Assembly (NCBI GenBank): GCA_003220345.1
Contig: QHSC01000083.1
Span: 1-49,318 of the forward strand
Reading direction: 5' to 3'
Source of the DNA: Candidatus Rokuibacteriota bacterium
GTDB taxonomy: Bacteria > Methylomirabilota > Methylomirabilia > Rokubacteriales > CSP1-6
DNA: 49,318 nt
In this document: positions 16,752 through 25,215 of the stretch, in pieces
Layout of the letters: each line of letters opens with the position of its first letter
Numbering within the stretch: the stretch's first letter is position 1
Made by a program: the position numbers and the translations under genes
Notes under the pieces: model-generated
What the model was told of the DNA's origin: nothing
The model's input: the letters and a program-made list of their open reading frames with translations, nothing else
Database searches by the model: none

Positions 16752-17294
16752 GTGACCACCACGCCTGTGCTCGTCCTTCCCGGCTACGGCGACTCCGGCC
16801 CCGAGCACTGGCAGAGCCTGTGGCAGGCCGAGGATCCCGCCTGTCGCCGGGTCATCCAGCGTGACTGGATGCTGCCCAGGCTCGAGGATTGGCTCGACAC
16901 GCTGGCCCGCCACGTCGCCGAATGCGAGGGGCCTCCCGTCCTGGTCGCCCACAGCCTCGCGTGCTCGCTGGTGGCCCACTGGGTGACGCGATCAGAGGGC
17001 GGCGTGAAGGGCGCCCTGCTCGTGGCCCCGGCCGACGTGGACTCGCCCGCCCACACTCCCGACGAGGTGCGCGACTTCAGCCCCGTTCCTCTCGTGCGCT
17101 TTCCGTTCCCGAGCATCGTGGTGGCGAGCAGCGATGATCCGTTCTCGCCGCTCGCTCGCGCGGCGCTCTTCGCGCGGTCCTGGGGCAGCCGCTTCGTGGT
17201 GCTCGAGCGGGCCGGGCACATCAACGCCGACGCTGGCTTCGGCGAGTGGTCGCATGGGAAAATGCTCCTTAGAGAGCTGACCGGCGCGTCCTGA
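16752..17294 (+). CDS. RBBP9/YdeN family alpha/beta hydrolase
   Basis: This 180-residue protein, normal length for the family, starts at GTG 16752 (VTTTPVLVLPGYGDSGPEHWQ). The opening PGYGDSGPxHWQ is diagnostic. Proposed triad: Ser68 in VAHSLACSL, Asp128/129 in ASSDDPFSP, His156 in RAGHINADAGFGEW. Family members are serine hydrolases of mostly unknown substrate. It follows the transglutaminase gene by 16 bp and probably belongs to that operon. The frame continues upstream to 16644 but overlaps the transglutaminase. Confidence 0.92.
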   Translation: MTTTPVLVLPGYGDSGPEHWQSLWQAEDPACRRVIQRDWMLPRLEDWLDTLARHVAECEGPPVLVAHSLACSLVAHWVTRSEGGVKGALLVAPADVDSPAHTPDEVRDFSPVPLVRFPFPSIVVASSDDPFSPLARAALFARSWGSRFVVLERAGHINADAGFGEWSHGKMLLRELTGAS

Positions 17295-17319
17295 CGGCGC
17301 GCCCGAGAGGAGACACGCG

Positions 17320-17469
17320 ATGATCAGGAAGCTGCCATCCGGAAAGTATCGTCTGTATTCGAGGAAGAAGGATCCGCGCACGGGCCGGAGACGGAATCTG
17401 GGAACGTTCGCGACACGCCAAGCCGCTCTCAAGCACGAGCGCGCCGTCCAGTTCTTCAAGCGGCACTGA
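17320..17469 (+). CDS. Small basic protein, 49 residues, Arm/AP2-like
   Basis: The ORF begins ATG 17320 with GAGAGGAG about 7 nt upstream and ends TGA 17467-17469. The protein (MIRKLPSGKYRLYSRKKD...) is strongly basic. Its pattern of GKYRLYSRKKDPRTGRRR, NLGTF, then an Ala-rich helix resembles the three-stranded AP2/Arm-type DNA-binding fold found at the N-termini of tyrosine integrases, here as a stand-alone unit. I believe near-identical small proteins occur in other G+C-rich bacteria, from memory. DNA or RNA binding is inferred from charge and pattern only. Confidence 0.72.
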   Translation: MIRKLPSGKYRLYSRKKDPRTGRRRNLGTFATRQAALKHERAVQFFKRH

Positions 17470-17587
17470 GCTCGGCGTCCCGTCCGCGCGCCGTCGCGCC
17501 TTCCGCCCGGGGGGACCTTGACGAGGCCCGCCGAGAGGTGCAACGTATGGCGGCGGAAACAGGTCACCATTTCTGAGAGGAGCCATC

Positions 17588-18463
17588 ATGACGGCGAGTA
17601 CCCCCGGGACCTACGAGATCGACGTCCAGGACATCGAGTATCTCCGCCACGGAGACAAGCCGCTTCTCGCGCGACTCTTCAAGCCGCGGGGTACCGGACC
17701 CTTTCCGCTGATGGTCGAACTGCACGGGGGCGCCTGGTGTCGGGGTGACCGGCTGGGTGACACCGCGATCAACGAGCCGCTGGCGAAGAGCGGTGTGGTG
17801 GTGGCGGCCCTGGATTTCCGCATGCCGCCGGACGCGGCATACCCCGGATCGTTCGCCGACATCAACTACGCAATCCGCTGGCTCAAGACCAAGGCCGTCG
17901 AGCTGGGCAGTCGCCCCGACATGGTCGGGTCCATGGGCAATTCGAGCGGCGCGCACCAGGCCATGCTGGGCGGGATGCGGCCGCACGACCCTCGCTACGC
18001 GGCCCTCCCGCTTCCCGCCGGCTCGCCCGCGGTCGACGCCACCGTCCGCTGCGTCATCATGTGCTCGTCCGTCATCGATCCGCTCGCGCGGTACCACTAC
18101 GCCAAGAAGCTGAAGGCGGGTGGCCAACCGTACCCGGAGATCGTCGATCGCGTGCTGCCCTGCCACGATCAGTACTGGCAGACCGAGAACGCCATGGCCG
18201 AGGGCAACCCGGTGCTCGCTCTCGAGCGCGGGGAGAAGGTCGAGCTGCCCCCCGTCCTCTATCTGCAAGGCACCAACGACGCCGCCCATCCGCGCGTCGA
18301 CCTCGACCGCTTCGTCATGCACTACCGAAAGGCGGGCGGCCAGCTCGAGCTGGAGCTCTTCGAGGGCGAGACGGAGGGGTTCATCACCCGGAAAGCGGGC
18401 TCGCCCGCCTCCACGAAGGCGATCGAGCGGATCATCGAGTTCGTGCACAAGCAGGTCGGATAA
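17588..18463 (+). CDS. Alpha/beta hydrolase, esterase-like (HSL/BD-FAE type), catalytic His not evident
   Basis: This 291-residue protein has oxyanion motif HGGAW (46-50), nucleophile elbow GNSSG (117-121, Ser119) and acid Asp231 in QGTNDAAHP. The place where the family usually has the catalytic His (a ...HGF motif) reads ETEGF, with Glu263 instead of His. His234 lies three residues after Asp231 and could not simply substitute without rearrangement. The protein has no signal peptide. AGAGGAG precedes ATG 17588. It may be a weak or non-hydrolytic member. Substrate is unknown. Confidence 0.85.
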   Translation: MTASTPGTYEIDVQDIEYLRHGDKPLLARLFKPRGTGPFPLMVELHGGAWCRGDRLGDTAINEPLAKSGVVVAALDFRMPPDAAYPGSFADINYAIRWLKTKAVELGSRPDMVGSMGNSSGAHQAMLGGMRPHDPRYAALPLPAGSPAVDATVRCVIMCSSVIDPLARYHYAKKLKAGGQPYPEIVDRVLPCHDQYWQTENAMAEGNPVLALERGEKVELPPVLYLQGTNDAAHPRVDLDRFVMHYRKAGGQLELELFEGETEGFITRKAGSPASTKAIERIIEFVHKQVG

Positions 18464-18499
18464 GCCCGACGCGTCTTTCGGGAAGGTCGGAGTCCGCAC

Positions 18500-19558
18500 A
18501 TGGACCGGGGCGGGGATCTTGCCTCGGCGCTCCTGGATTATCTGCGCGCGCGGCTCGATGAGCGCGGCCTCGAGCTCCCGGAGCCCCTGACCCCGATCAG
18601 CGGGGGCTTCGACACACGGATCTTTGCCTTCCGCCTGCGGGGCGCCGCGCCCGCCTTCGCGGGACCGTTGATCCTGCGGCTCCTCGCTCCGCAGCACGAT
18701 CCCGCGCGCGTGCTGCGCGAGCGCGTGACCCAGAATACCCTCGCCGGTCTCGGCTACCCCGCGCCCCGGGTCCTCCTTGCGTGCCCGGACGCCGCCCCGC
18801 TCGGCGGCGCGTTTCTCATCATGGAGCGCCTGCCCGGGGCGTCCCTGCTCCAGGCCCATTATCTCAACCTGAGCCGGGTTCTCGTCGAGACGCAGCTGCG
18901 ACTGCACGCGCTCGACGCGGAGACGCTGCTGCGGGCGATGGACGAGGAGGGCCGGGACTCGCGCGCGACGGGCGGGCCGGCGATGAGCCGCGACGTGATC
19001 ACCCTCGAGGGCCACCTCGCTCAGCTCGAGGCTCGCATTGCCCGTGGCGCGCTGGACGGGCTTCGTCCGGCCATGGCCTGGCTCGTCGAGCAGCGGCCTC
19101 CGGAGCAGTCTCGCCGGGTCATCTGTCACGGCGACTTTCACCCGCACAACATTCTCTTCTCGGGAGGCGCGGTCACCGGAGTCATCGACTGGCCGAACGT
19201 CGTGGTCGCCGAGCCGGCGTACGATGTCGCCACCACGCGCATCATCTTGCGCTTCGCGCCGATAGAGCTCTCGGCCCTGCCGGCGCCGCTGCGCTGGCTT
19301 CTCGCGCGCGCGCGGATCGTCATGGTCAACCGCTATCTCGCCGGCTACCGGCGCCGCCGACCCATCGACCCGCGCTCGCTCGCCTACTACGAGGCGCTGG
19401 GCGCGATGCGGGCCCTCATCCGTGCCGCCGAATCGCGGCGACGCGACGAGGCAGGCGCCGCCAATCCGCTGGATGCCTCCCGGTTCGCCGAGACGCTCGC
19501 CACCCACTTCTCGAGCATCAGCGGGATCACACCCGTGTTGCCGTCGCGGAGGCCATGA
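18500..19558 (+). CDS. Phosphotransferase of the aminoglycoside phosphotransferase (APH) fold
   Basis: This 352-residue cytoplasmic kinase-like protein has catalytic loop HGDFHPHNILF (Brenner motif HxDxxxxN) followed by GVIDWPNV (DFG-equivalent Asp). The N-lobe includes ISGGFDTRIFAFRL, the nucleotide-loop region. These features are typical of APH and choline kinase families. A real antibiotic substrate is unlikely to be inferable; many such proteins phosphorylate small metabolites. It starts 36 bp after the hydrolase gene and is likely co-transcribed. Confidence 0.88.
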   Translation: MDRGGDLASALLDYLRARLDERGLELPEPLTPISGGFDTRIFAFRLRGAAPAFAGPLILRLLAPQHDPARVLRERVTQNTLAGLGYPAPRVLLACPDAAPLGGAFLIMERLPGASLLQAHYLNLSRVLVETQLRLHALDAETLLRAMDEEGRDSRATGGPAMSRDVITLEGHLAQLEARIARGALDGLRPAMAWLVEQRPPEQSRRVICHGDFHPHNILFSGGAVTGVIDWPNVVVAEPAYDVATTRIILRFAPIELSALPAPLRWLLARARIVMVNRYLAGYRRRRPIDPRSLAYYEALGAMRALIRAAESRRRDEAGAANPLDASRFAETLATHFSSISGITPVLPSRRP

Positions 19559-19693
19559 CGGATGCTGCGCTCACACCTTGTCGGCCGATTCGTGGTAGTT
19601 AAGTGAGGCCCTCTGACGCGCCAGCGCCGTCGTCGTCCCGCCGGGGCTGGACACATTGAGCAGTCATCCCCACGTCCTTCAGGAGGGACGCCG

Positions 19694-20554
19694 ATGAGAA
19701 TCTCCGGACGGCGCCTGGTTTCCCTTTTCTTCGCCCTGGCCGCGCTGGCAACTCCCGCGGTCGTCGCGCACGCCCAGAGCGCCAAGTATCCGACGGGGCC
19801 CGTGGTGACGCCGCCTGCCGTGGTGCGCCCGGGTAAGCTCGTGGTCGCCACCAACGCGACCTTGCCTCCCGTGCAGTTCATCGATGAGAAGGGCAATCTC
19901 CAGGGCATGCGCATCGAGCTCGGCAACGAGATCGCGAAGCGGCTGGGGCTCGAGATCAACTGGGTCAACGTGCAGTTCGAGGCGCACATCCCGGGCCTGC
20001 AGGGTGGGCGCTGGGACCTGATCGTCACCGGCCTCTTCTTCACGCCGGAGCGCGCCAAGCTCATGTACCTCATTCCCTACGAGCTCCAGGCGATCAGCAT
20101 CTCTGTGCCCAAGGGCAATCCCAAGAAGCTCGCGCAGCCGACGGACCTCGCGGGACGCCCGGTGGCCGTGGAGATCGGCGGCTACGAGGAGCGCCAGATC
20201 CGCCGCATCAACGAGGAGCAGACCAAGGCGGGCGCCAAGCCGATGGACATCCGGACCTTCAACACGTTCGCGGATTCCTATCAGGCGCTCCGCGCGGGAC
20301 AGGTCGAGGCGGTCGTCAGCGTGGATGCCGTGGCCAAGTTCTACCAGGACAAGGCCGAGTTCGAGCGGGCCATGTCCGGTATTGCCGGGTCGCCCGCCAC
20401 CATTGCGGCCAAATCGAAGGACCTCGCCCAGGCCGTGCTCAAGGTGATGAACGACATGAAGGCCGACGGCGCCTACGATGCGCTCTTCGACCGCTACGGC
20501 GTCTCGAAGATGGCGGGCAGGACCCTCGAGCTCAAGGGCCCCGATCTTCCGTAG
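19694..20554 (+). CDS. Amino-acid ABC transporter substrate-binding protein (SBP_bac_3)
   Basis: This 286-residue periplasmic protein has signal peptide [18 protein letters not shown].. ending in AHAQS. The family 3 pattern includes [37 protein letters not shown], and [18 protein letters not shown], matching the polar amino-acid binding proteins. GGAGGGACGCCG precedes ATG 19694. It is the first gene of a complete three-gene importer. Confidence 0.93.
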   Translation: MRISGRRLVSLFFALAALATPAVVAHAQSAKYPTGPVVTPPAVVRPGKLVVATNATLPPVQFIDEKGNLQGMRIELGNEIAKRLGLEINWVNVQFEAHIPGLQGGRWDLIVTGLFFTPERAKLMYLIPYELQAISISVPKGNPKKLAQPTDLAGRPVAVEIGGYEERQIRRINEEQTKAGAKPMDIRTFNTFADSYQALRAGQVEAVVSVDAVAKFYQDKAEFERAMSGIAGSPATIAAKSKDLAQAVLKVMNDMKADGAYDALFDRYGVSKMAGRTLELKGPDLP

Positions 20555-20569
20555 GCGCCTGGCGCGCTG

Positions 20570-21298
20570 ATGTCGGGCTGGGACTGGGGCGCGTTCCGCA
20601 AGTACCTGTTCAACCTCTATCTCCTCGACGGCGCGTGGACCACGGTGTGGCTGTCCGTGGCCGTCATGGTCATCGGACTCACCCTGGGGCTCGGCGCCGC
20701 GCTGATGCGGATGTCGCGCCACAGGCTGCCGCGGGACCTCTCGCGGTTCTACATCTGGCTCATGCGGGGGACGCCGCTCCTCGTCCAGCTGATCATCATC
20801 TATACCGGGCTGCCCCAGCTCGGCATACGCCTGACGGTGATCCAGTCCGCTCTCCTGGGGCTGGGACTCAACGAGGGCGCCTACCTGGCCGAGATCATCC
20901 GGGCGGGCATCCTCTCCGTGCCGCGCGGGCAGTTCGACGCGGCGCGCGCGGTGGGCATGCCCTACTGGACCATGCTGCGTGTGGTCATCCTGCCCCAGGC
21001 GGCGCGGGTGATCCTGCCGCCGCTCGGCAACAACTTCAACGGGCTGCTCAAGACCACGTCGCTCGCCTCGGTGATCTCGCTCGAGGAGCTGCTGCGGCGC
21101 TCGCAGATGCTGATCCAGCTCGAGTTCAAGGTGCTGGAGATCTTCGTGGTCGCCGCCTGCTACTACCTGGCCATGACGAGCCTGTGGGGCGTGGTGCAGC
21201 GTCGCCTCGAGGCCCATTTCGGTCGGCCGTACGGCTCCTCCGGAGAGCCGCCGCGCCGGATCATCGACCGTACGCTGCTCGAGCAGGACGCGCGCTGA
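20570..21298 (+). CDS. Amino-acid ABC transporter permease (HisM/GlnP family)
   Basis: This 242-residue inner-membrane subunit has the HEQRo motif region ([19 protein letters not shown]) and the cytoplasmic coupling loop with [22 protein letters not shown]. Its single permease gene implies a homodimeric pore. It starts 15 bp after the binding-protein gene and ends in TGATG, overlapping the ATPase start by one base. Confidence 0.94.
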   Translation: MSGWDWGAFRKYLFNLYLLDGAWTTVWLSVAVMVIGLTLGLGAALMRMSRHRLPRDLSRFYIWLMRGTPLLVQLIIIYTGLPQLGIRLTVIQSALLGLGLNEGAYLAEIIRAGILSVPRGQFDAARAVGMPYWTMLRVVILPQAARVILPPLGNNFNGLLKTTSLASVISLEELLRRSQMLIQLEFKVLEIFVVAACYYLAMTSLWGVVQRRLEAHFGRPYGSSGEPPRRIIDRTLLEQDAR

Positions 21299-22071
21299 TG
21301 CCTCCGGGCGAGCCCGCCGTCCAGGCGCGGGGAGTGCACAAGTTCTACGGCTCCCACCACGTCCTGCGCGGCATCGATCTCGAGGTGCGCCGCGGGGAGG
21401 TGATCGTCGTTCTCGGGCCCAGCGGCTCGGGCAAGAGCACGTTCCTGCGCTGTCTCAATCACCTCGAGGCGATCGAGCGAGGATCGATCCGCGTGTGCGG
21501 CGAGCTCGTCGGCTATCGCGAGACGCCGCGCGGTCTCGTGGAGCTGCGCGACGCCGAGGTGGCCCACGCTCGCCGGCGGATCGGCATGGTCTTCCAGCAG
21601 TTCAATCTCTTTCCCCACCTGACCGCGCTCGGGAACATCACGGCAGGGCCCCTGCACGTCCTCCGCGAAGGCCGCGAAGCCGCGGCGGCCGAGGCGCGCC
21701 GGCTCCTGGCGCTCGTCGGCCTGCCCGAGAAGGCGGAGGCCTATCCCACGCAGCTCTCAGGAGGGCAGCAGCAGCGCGTGGCCATTGCGCGGGCCCTGGC
21801 CATGCGTCCCGAGGTCATGCTCTTCGACGAGCCCACCTCGGCTCTCGATCCCGAGATGATCAGCGAGGTGCTGGAGGTCATGACGACGCTCTCCAGGCAG
21901 GGCATGACCATGGTCGTGGTCACCCACGAGATGGGGTTCGCCCGGGCCGTGGCCAACCGCGTGGTCCTCGTGGACGGGGGTCGCGTGGTCGAGGACACTG
22001 CCCCCGGCGACTTCTTCACGAATCCGAAGAACGAGCGCACGCGGGCGTTTCTCGACAAGATCCTCCATTGA
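21298..22071 (+). CDS. Amino-acid ABC transporter ATP-binding protein (GlnQ/HisP family)
   Basis: This 257-residue protein has Walker [10 protein letters not shown] (40-48), Q-loop [11 protein letters not shown], signature [15 protein letters not shown], Walker [14 protein letters not shown] and switch His in VTHEMGFAR. These match GlnQ-type subunits. The frame is open far upstream, but the real start is ATG 21298, coupled to the permease stop. Confidence 0.95.
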   Translation: MPPGEPAVQARGVHKFYGSHHVLRGIDLEVRRGEVIVVLGPSGSGKSTFLRCLNHLEAIERGSIRVCGELVGYRETPRGLVELRDAEVAHARRRIGMVFQQFNLFPHLTALGNITAGPLHVLREGREAAAAEARRLLALVGLPEKAEAYPTQLSGGQQQRVAIARALAMRPEVMLFDEPTSALDPEMISEVLEVMTTLSRQGMTMVVVTHEMGFARAVANRVVLVDGGRVVEDTAPGDFFTNPKNERTRAFLDKILH

Positions 22072-22081
22072 AGGAGCCACG

Positions 22082-23140
22082 GTGAAAGACGGCACGATCG
22101 GATTCGGCCTCGTGGGCACCGGCATGGCCGGGCTATTTAACGCCAAGGAGCTACGGCAGGTCAGGGGCGCTCGGCTCGCCGCCGTCTGCTCTCGCGATCT
22201 CGGGCGGCTCCAGGCCTTCGTGAGGGAGTGGGAGGTGCCCCGCTCCTACACTCATTTCAGCGAGCTCTGCCGGGATCCCGACGTGGACGTGGTGTGCGTC
22301 CTCACGCCCACGGGGACCCATCTCGAAGTGGCGCGAGCCGCCTCCGAAGCGGGCAAGCACATCCTCGTCGAGAAGCCCCTCGACGTCAGCCTGGCGCGCG
22401 CCGATGAGATGATCCGCCTCTGCCGAAGGAACCGGACCAAGCTGGGCGTGATCTTTCAGATGCGCTTCGGCACAGTGGCCGCCCGCCTGAAGGAAGCCGT
22501 GCAATCCGGCGCGCTCGGCCGGGTCTTTCTCGCCGATGCCGTGGACAAGTCCAGCCGGACGGCCGCCTACTACAACTCGGCGGAGTGGCGAGGGACGCAG
22601 GCGCTCGAGGGTGGGGGCTGTCTCATGACCCAGTCCATTCACATCGTGGACCTGCTCCAGCACGTGGTGGGTCCGGTGCGCTCCGTGATCGGCCGTGTGG
22701 CCACCGCGCAGCACGCCATCGAGGTCGAGGACACGGCCACCGCGCTGGTGTCTTTCGAGAGCGGGGCCATGGGCGTGATCGAGAGCACGTCGTCGATCAA
22801 GCCCGCTCTCAAGTCGCGGCTCGAGCTTCACGGAGACAACGGGACCATCGTCGCCAATGCCCAGTACGACCAGATCCTGTTCTGGAACGTGGGCGGAAAG
22901 ACGGTGCCGGATGTGGAGAAGCGCTTCGCCATCGGCGACATCGATGATCCGTGGGCGTATCCGCAGGTTCGCCACCGGGTCCAGCTTCAGGACATGGTCG
23001 AGGCCATCCGCGAGGATCGAGATCCCGTGCTGACCGGCGAGGACGCACGGGTCTCGCTCGCCATCGTCATGGCCATTTACGAATCGTCGCGGACCGGCCG
23101 GGAGGTCCTTCTCAAGGATCTCGGCCCAGCGAGCCCCTGA
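22082..23140 (+). CDS. Gfo/Idh/MocA family oxidoreductase
   Basis: This 352-residue NAD(P)-dependent dehydrogenase starts at GTG 22082 after GGAGCCAC. The Rossmann fingerprint is GFGLVGTGMAG near residue 7, and the family EKP motif is in LVEKPLDV. The C-terminal GFO_IDH_MocA_C domain has GGGCLMTQSIHIVDLLQHVVG, carrying the conserved His. It lies 10 bp after the amino-acid ABC ATPase and is probably in the same operon, so its substrate may relate to the imported ligand. The specific sugar, inositol or amino-acid derivative cannot be read. Confidence 0.92.
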   Translation: MKDGTIGFGLVGTGMAGLFNAKELRQVRGARLAAVCSRDLGRLQAFVREWEVPRSYTHFSELCRDPDVDVVCVLTPTGTHLEVARAASEAGKHILVEKPLDVSLARADEMIRLCRRNRTKLGVIFQMRFGTVAARLKEAVQSGALGRVFLADAVDKSSRTAAYYNSAEWRGTQALEGGGCLMTQSIHIVDLLQHVVGPVRSVIGRVATAQHAIEVEDTATALVSFESGAMGVIESTSSIKPALKSRLELHGDNGTIVANAQYDQILFWNVGGKTVPDVEKRFAIGDIDDPWAYPQVRHRVQLQDMVEAIREDRDPVLTGEDARVSLAIVMAIYESSRTGREVLLKDLGPASP

Positions 23141-23257
23141 CCGACGGCAGGCTTCAGCAAATCGTGGTGCTGGGCCTCATCGAGGGCGATCGCGCCGCGC
23201 CGATGACCACCGACCAGGGTCAGAGCGAGCGCGCGCCCCCGATGAGACCCGGCGGCC

Positions 23258-23662
23258 TTACATCGTGCGACGCGTCTCCACGGTGGTGTTCGAGCTCTTC
23301 CGGCTCATGGCCACCATGGCCATGACGATGACGATGAAGAGCACGGCACCGACGATCATGGCGAACGTCGGGTCCATCCCGAGGATCTTGCCCCGCTCCG
23401 TCTCGACGACCCGCTCCGACCTCGTGTCGGAGCGATAGTCCGTCCGGGACTCGGACTTCGACTCCGAGCCGGGCGCGACCTGCGCGGGCGGGTTCGGCTG
23501 AGCCGGCTGAGCCTGCTGCCCCTGCTGGCTCTGGCCCTGCTGCTGCGACGTCGCGTCCTTGTTGGTGTCAGGGCTGGACTGGGCGCCGGCGGCACCCGCC
23601 ATCAGCGCGCCCACGAGCAGCATGCTTCCGAAAACCGCGGTCATCCGCTTCGCTCTCGGCAT
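23258..23662 (-). CDS. Hypothetical exported protein with Gln-rich linker and C-terminal membrane anchor
   Basis: This 134-residue protein has a signal peptide (MTAVFGSMLLVGALMAGAAGAQ). A low-complexity Gln/Pro/Ser linker (about 35-65) and a charged Ser/Arg/Asp stretch follow. One membrane segment (FAMIVGAVLFIVIVMAMVAM, about 98-118) leads to a short basic tail. No enzymatic motif is present. Topology suggests an inner-membrane anchored periplasmic stalk. The gene is monocistronic and divergent from the DUF72 gene. Confidence 0.7.
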   Translation of the reverse strand: MPRAKRMTAVFGSMLLVGALMAGAAGAQSSPDTNKDATSQQQGQSQQGQQAQPAQPNPPAQVAPGSESKSESRTDYRSDTRSERVVETERGKILGMDPTFAMIVGAVLFIVIVMAMVAMSRKSSNTTVETRRTM

Positions 23663-23997
23663 TACCTATCCTCCGTGTGTCTGCCATGGCCTGGAAGTCT
23701 ATGGTTGTCAGAAGCCATCGAGTTCGCCCAACGAGGTACTCGGAGAGCAACCGACGTGCCATGAGGGCGCGGCTCCCCTTTCTTCCAACAGGTCAGCAAT
23801 CTAGGCCGTCCTCACTTGCCCGCTCGAGTGGTCATGGCATCGCACGGGTGCTCCCAAAGGGGCATGACGGCGCAAGTTACCCGGTAGTACGTTCCCGCTG
23901 CCCTGACCGAGCACAACGTGGCGCCGACGCCCGGAGTCGATATACTGCATGGCCTGAGGATGCCAAGGCTGGAACGTTGATCCTGGCGGGGGTAGCC
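23663..23997. other. Divergent intergenic region, no gene seen
   Basis: These 335 bases separate the divergent genes at 23258-23662 and 23998-24696. I see no convincing coding frame or hairpin. A TATACT at 23941-23946 could be a -10 box for the DUF72 gene, but no good -35 lies at the right distance. Confidence 0.4.
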
Positions 23998-24696
23998 ATG
24001 AAGGTGCTGGTCGGGACGAGCGGGTTTGCCTACAAGGAGTGGCAGGGGAGCTTCTATCCGAAGGACATCAAGGCGAAGGACATGCTGCGCTACTACGCGA
24101 CACAGCTCCAGGCGGTGGAGATCAACAACACGTTCTATCGCATGCCGAGTGAATCCGTGCTCCGGGACTGGGCCGAGCAGGTTCCGGACGCCTTCACGTT
24201 CGTGCTGAAGGCGCCCCAGCTCATCACGCACAGGAAGCGGCTGAAGGAGGTCGAGTCGCCGGCCGCGCTCTTCTTCGAGAGGGCGGGGGCGCTGGGTCCG
24301 CGCCTTGGCCCGCTGCTGTTCCAGCTGCCGCCGAACCTGAAGAAGGACATGGCGCGGCTCACCACGTTCCTCGCTCAAGTGCCCACGGATCGGCGCGTCG
24401 CCCTCGAGGTCCGGCACGAGTCGTGGTACGACGACGAAGTCTACGAGGCCCTGCGGGGGCGCGATGTCGCCCTGTGCGTCGCGGATACCGACGAGGCCCA
24501 GATGCCATTCCAGGCGACGGCGGGCTGGGGCTACCTGCGCCTGCGTCGTGTCGAGTACACCACGGCCGACCTGCAAGCATGGTGCGCGCGTATCACGTCA
24601 CAGGCGTGGCGCGATGCCTTCGTCTTCTTCAAGCACGAGGACGAGGCGACGGGTCCGCGACTCGCTCGGCAGTTCATCTCGATGCTGCCGAGCTGA
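23998..24696 (+). CDS. DUF72 family protein (YecE-like)
   Basis: This 232-residue protein of TIM-barrel-like fold starts MKVLVGTSGFAYKEWQGSFYP, the usual DUF72 opening. Further family stretches are YYATQLQAVEINNTFYRMPS, FVLKAPQLITH, LLFQLPPN, and VALEVRHESWYDD. The start is ATG 23998; the upstream extension of the frame is not family-like. Function of DUF72 is not established. The gene converges with the CoA-binding protein gene. Confidence 0.93.
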   Translation: MKVLVGTSGFAYKEWQGSFYPKDIKAKDMLRYYATQLQAVEINNTFYRMPSESVLRDWAEQVPDAFTFVLKAPQLITHRKRLKEVESPAALFFERAGALGPRLGPLLFQLPPNLKKDMARLTTFLAQVPTDRRVALEVRHESWYDDEVYEALRGRDVALCVADTDEAQMPFQATAGWGYLRLRRVEYTTADLQAWCARITSQAWRDAFVFFKHEDEATGPRLARQFISMLPS

Positions 24697-24723
24697 CGGG
24701 GGCCGCCCCGCTCCTCTCCGCGG

Positions 24724-25167
24724 TCACCGGCAGAGCTGCCGGTGGTCGACCATGAGTCAGCGATCCTGGACGACCTTGATGCCGGCGCGCGCGAGCGTCT
24801 CGGCCACCTCGTCATTCCGGATGCCGAGCTGGAGCCAGACGGATTTCGGCTTCGCGGCCAGGATATCGAAGAGATGAGGCGGGATGTCCCGCGAGCGGCG
24901 GAAGACGTTGACCATGTCGACGGGCTCCGGAATCTCCGCGAGGGTGCGGTAGACGGGCTCGCCCAGGATCTCCGTCACGTCGGGGTAGTACACGGGCACG
25001 GGGACGATCTCGTAGCCGGCCTCCGCCATGTACTGCGGGACGTAGAAGGCCGGCTGATCGCTCTGCGCCTCCGTCTTGATGCCGAGCACGGCGATGCGGC
25101 GCGTGTCCTTCAAGATCGCCGCCATGCCTTCGCGCGACTCCACCAGGTTGTCCTGCCAGTCGGCCAT
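24724..25167 (-). CDS. CoA-binding protein (YccU-like), candidate selenoprotein with in-frame TGA
   Basis: This is a Rossmann-like CoA_binding domain: TRRIAVLGIKTE near residue 28, YEIVPVPVYYP, LGEPVYRTLAEIPEPVDMVNVFRR, VWLQLGIRN. Conventional reading stops at TGA 24759-24757 after VVQDR (136 residues). In this family the sequence normally runs on as DRC-LxVEH-R. Here the TGA falls exactly on that Cys, and the next ten codons give LMVDHRQLCR before a second TGA at 24726-24724. The codon is one base from TGC. A stem-loop follows at a bacterial-SECIS-like distance. Selenocysteine insertion would give 147 residues with Sec137. Alternatives are a nonsense mutation or a sequencing error. The family call is firm; the recoding is inference, put at about one in two. 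Confidence 0.85.
24725..24744 (-). promoter_or_regulatory. Candidate bacterial SECIS stem-loop behind the in-frame TGA
   Basis: On the minus-strand transcript the arms CACCGGCA and UGCCGGUG pair over 8 bp around a GCUC tetraloop that begins with G at 24736. Twenty bases lie between the UGA (ending 24757) and the loop. The bacterial SECIS model, as I recall it, asks for 16-37 nt spacing and a G in the first two loop positions; both are met. The region has no U-tract. It could also act as a terminator between the convergent genes. Confidence 0.5.
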
Positions 25168-25215
25168 GACCCCAGTGTATCAATGTGCTAGCCTCCTCGC
25201 AGGAGGACCGCGGAC

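Noticed and set aside
17518-17546. TTGACG box upstream of the alpha/beta hydrolase as a promoter
   Set aside because: The -35 is good, but the base six at the right spacing (CAACGT) barely resembles a -10.
18500-19558. Calling the APH-fold protein an antibiotic resistance gene
   Set aside because: The fold is shared by many metabolite kinases, and no resistance or mobile context is present.
24725-24744. Reading the hairpin as only an intrinsic terminator for the convergent genes
   Set aside because: It has no T-tract on either strand and lies inside the continued frame of the CoA-binding protein; a SECIS role explains more, though termination is not excluded.
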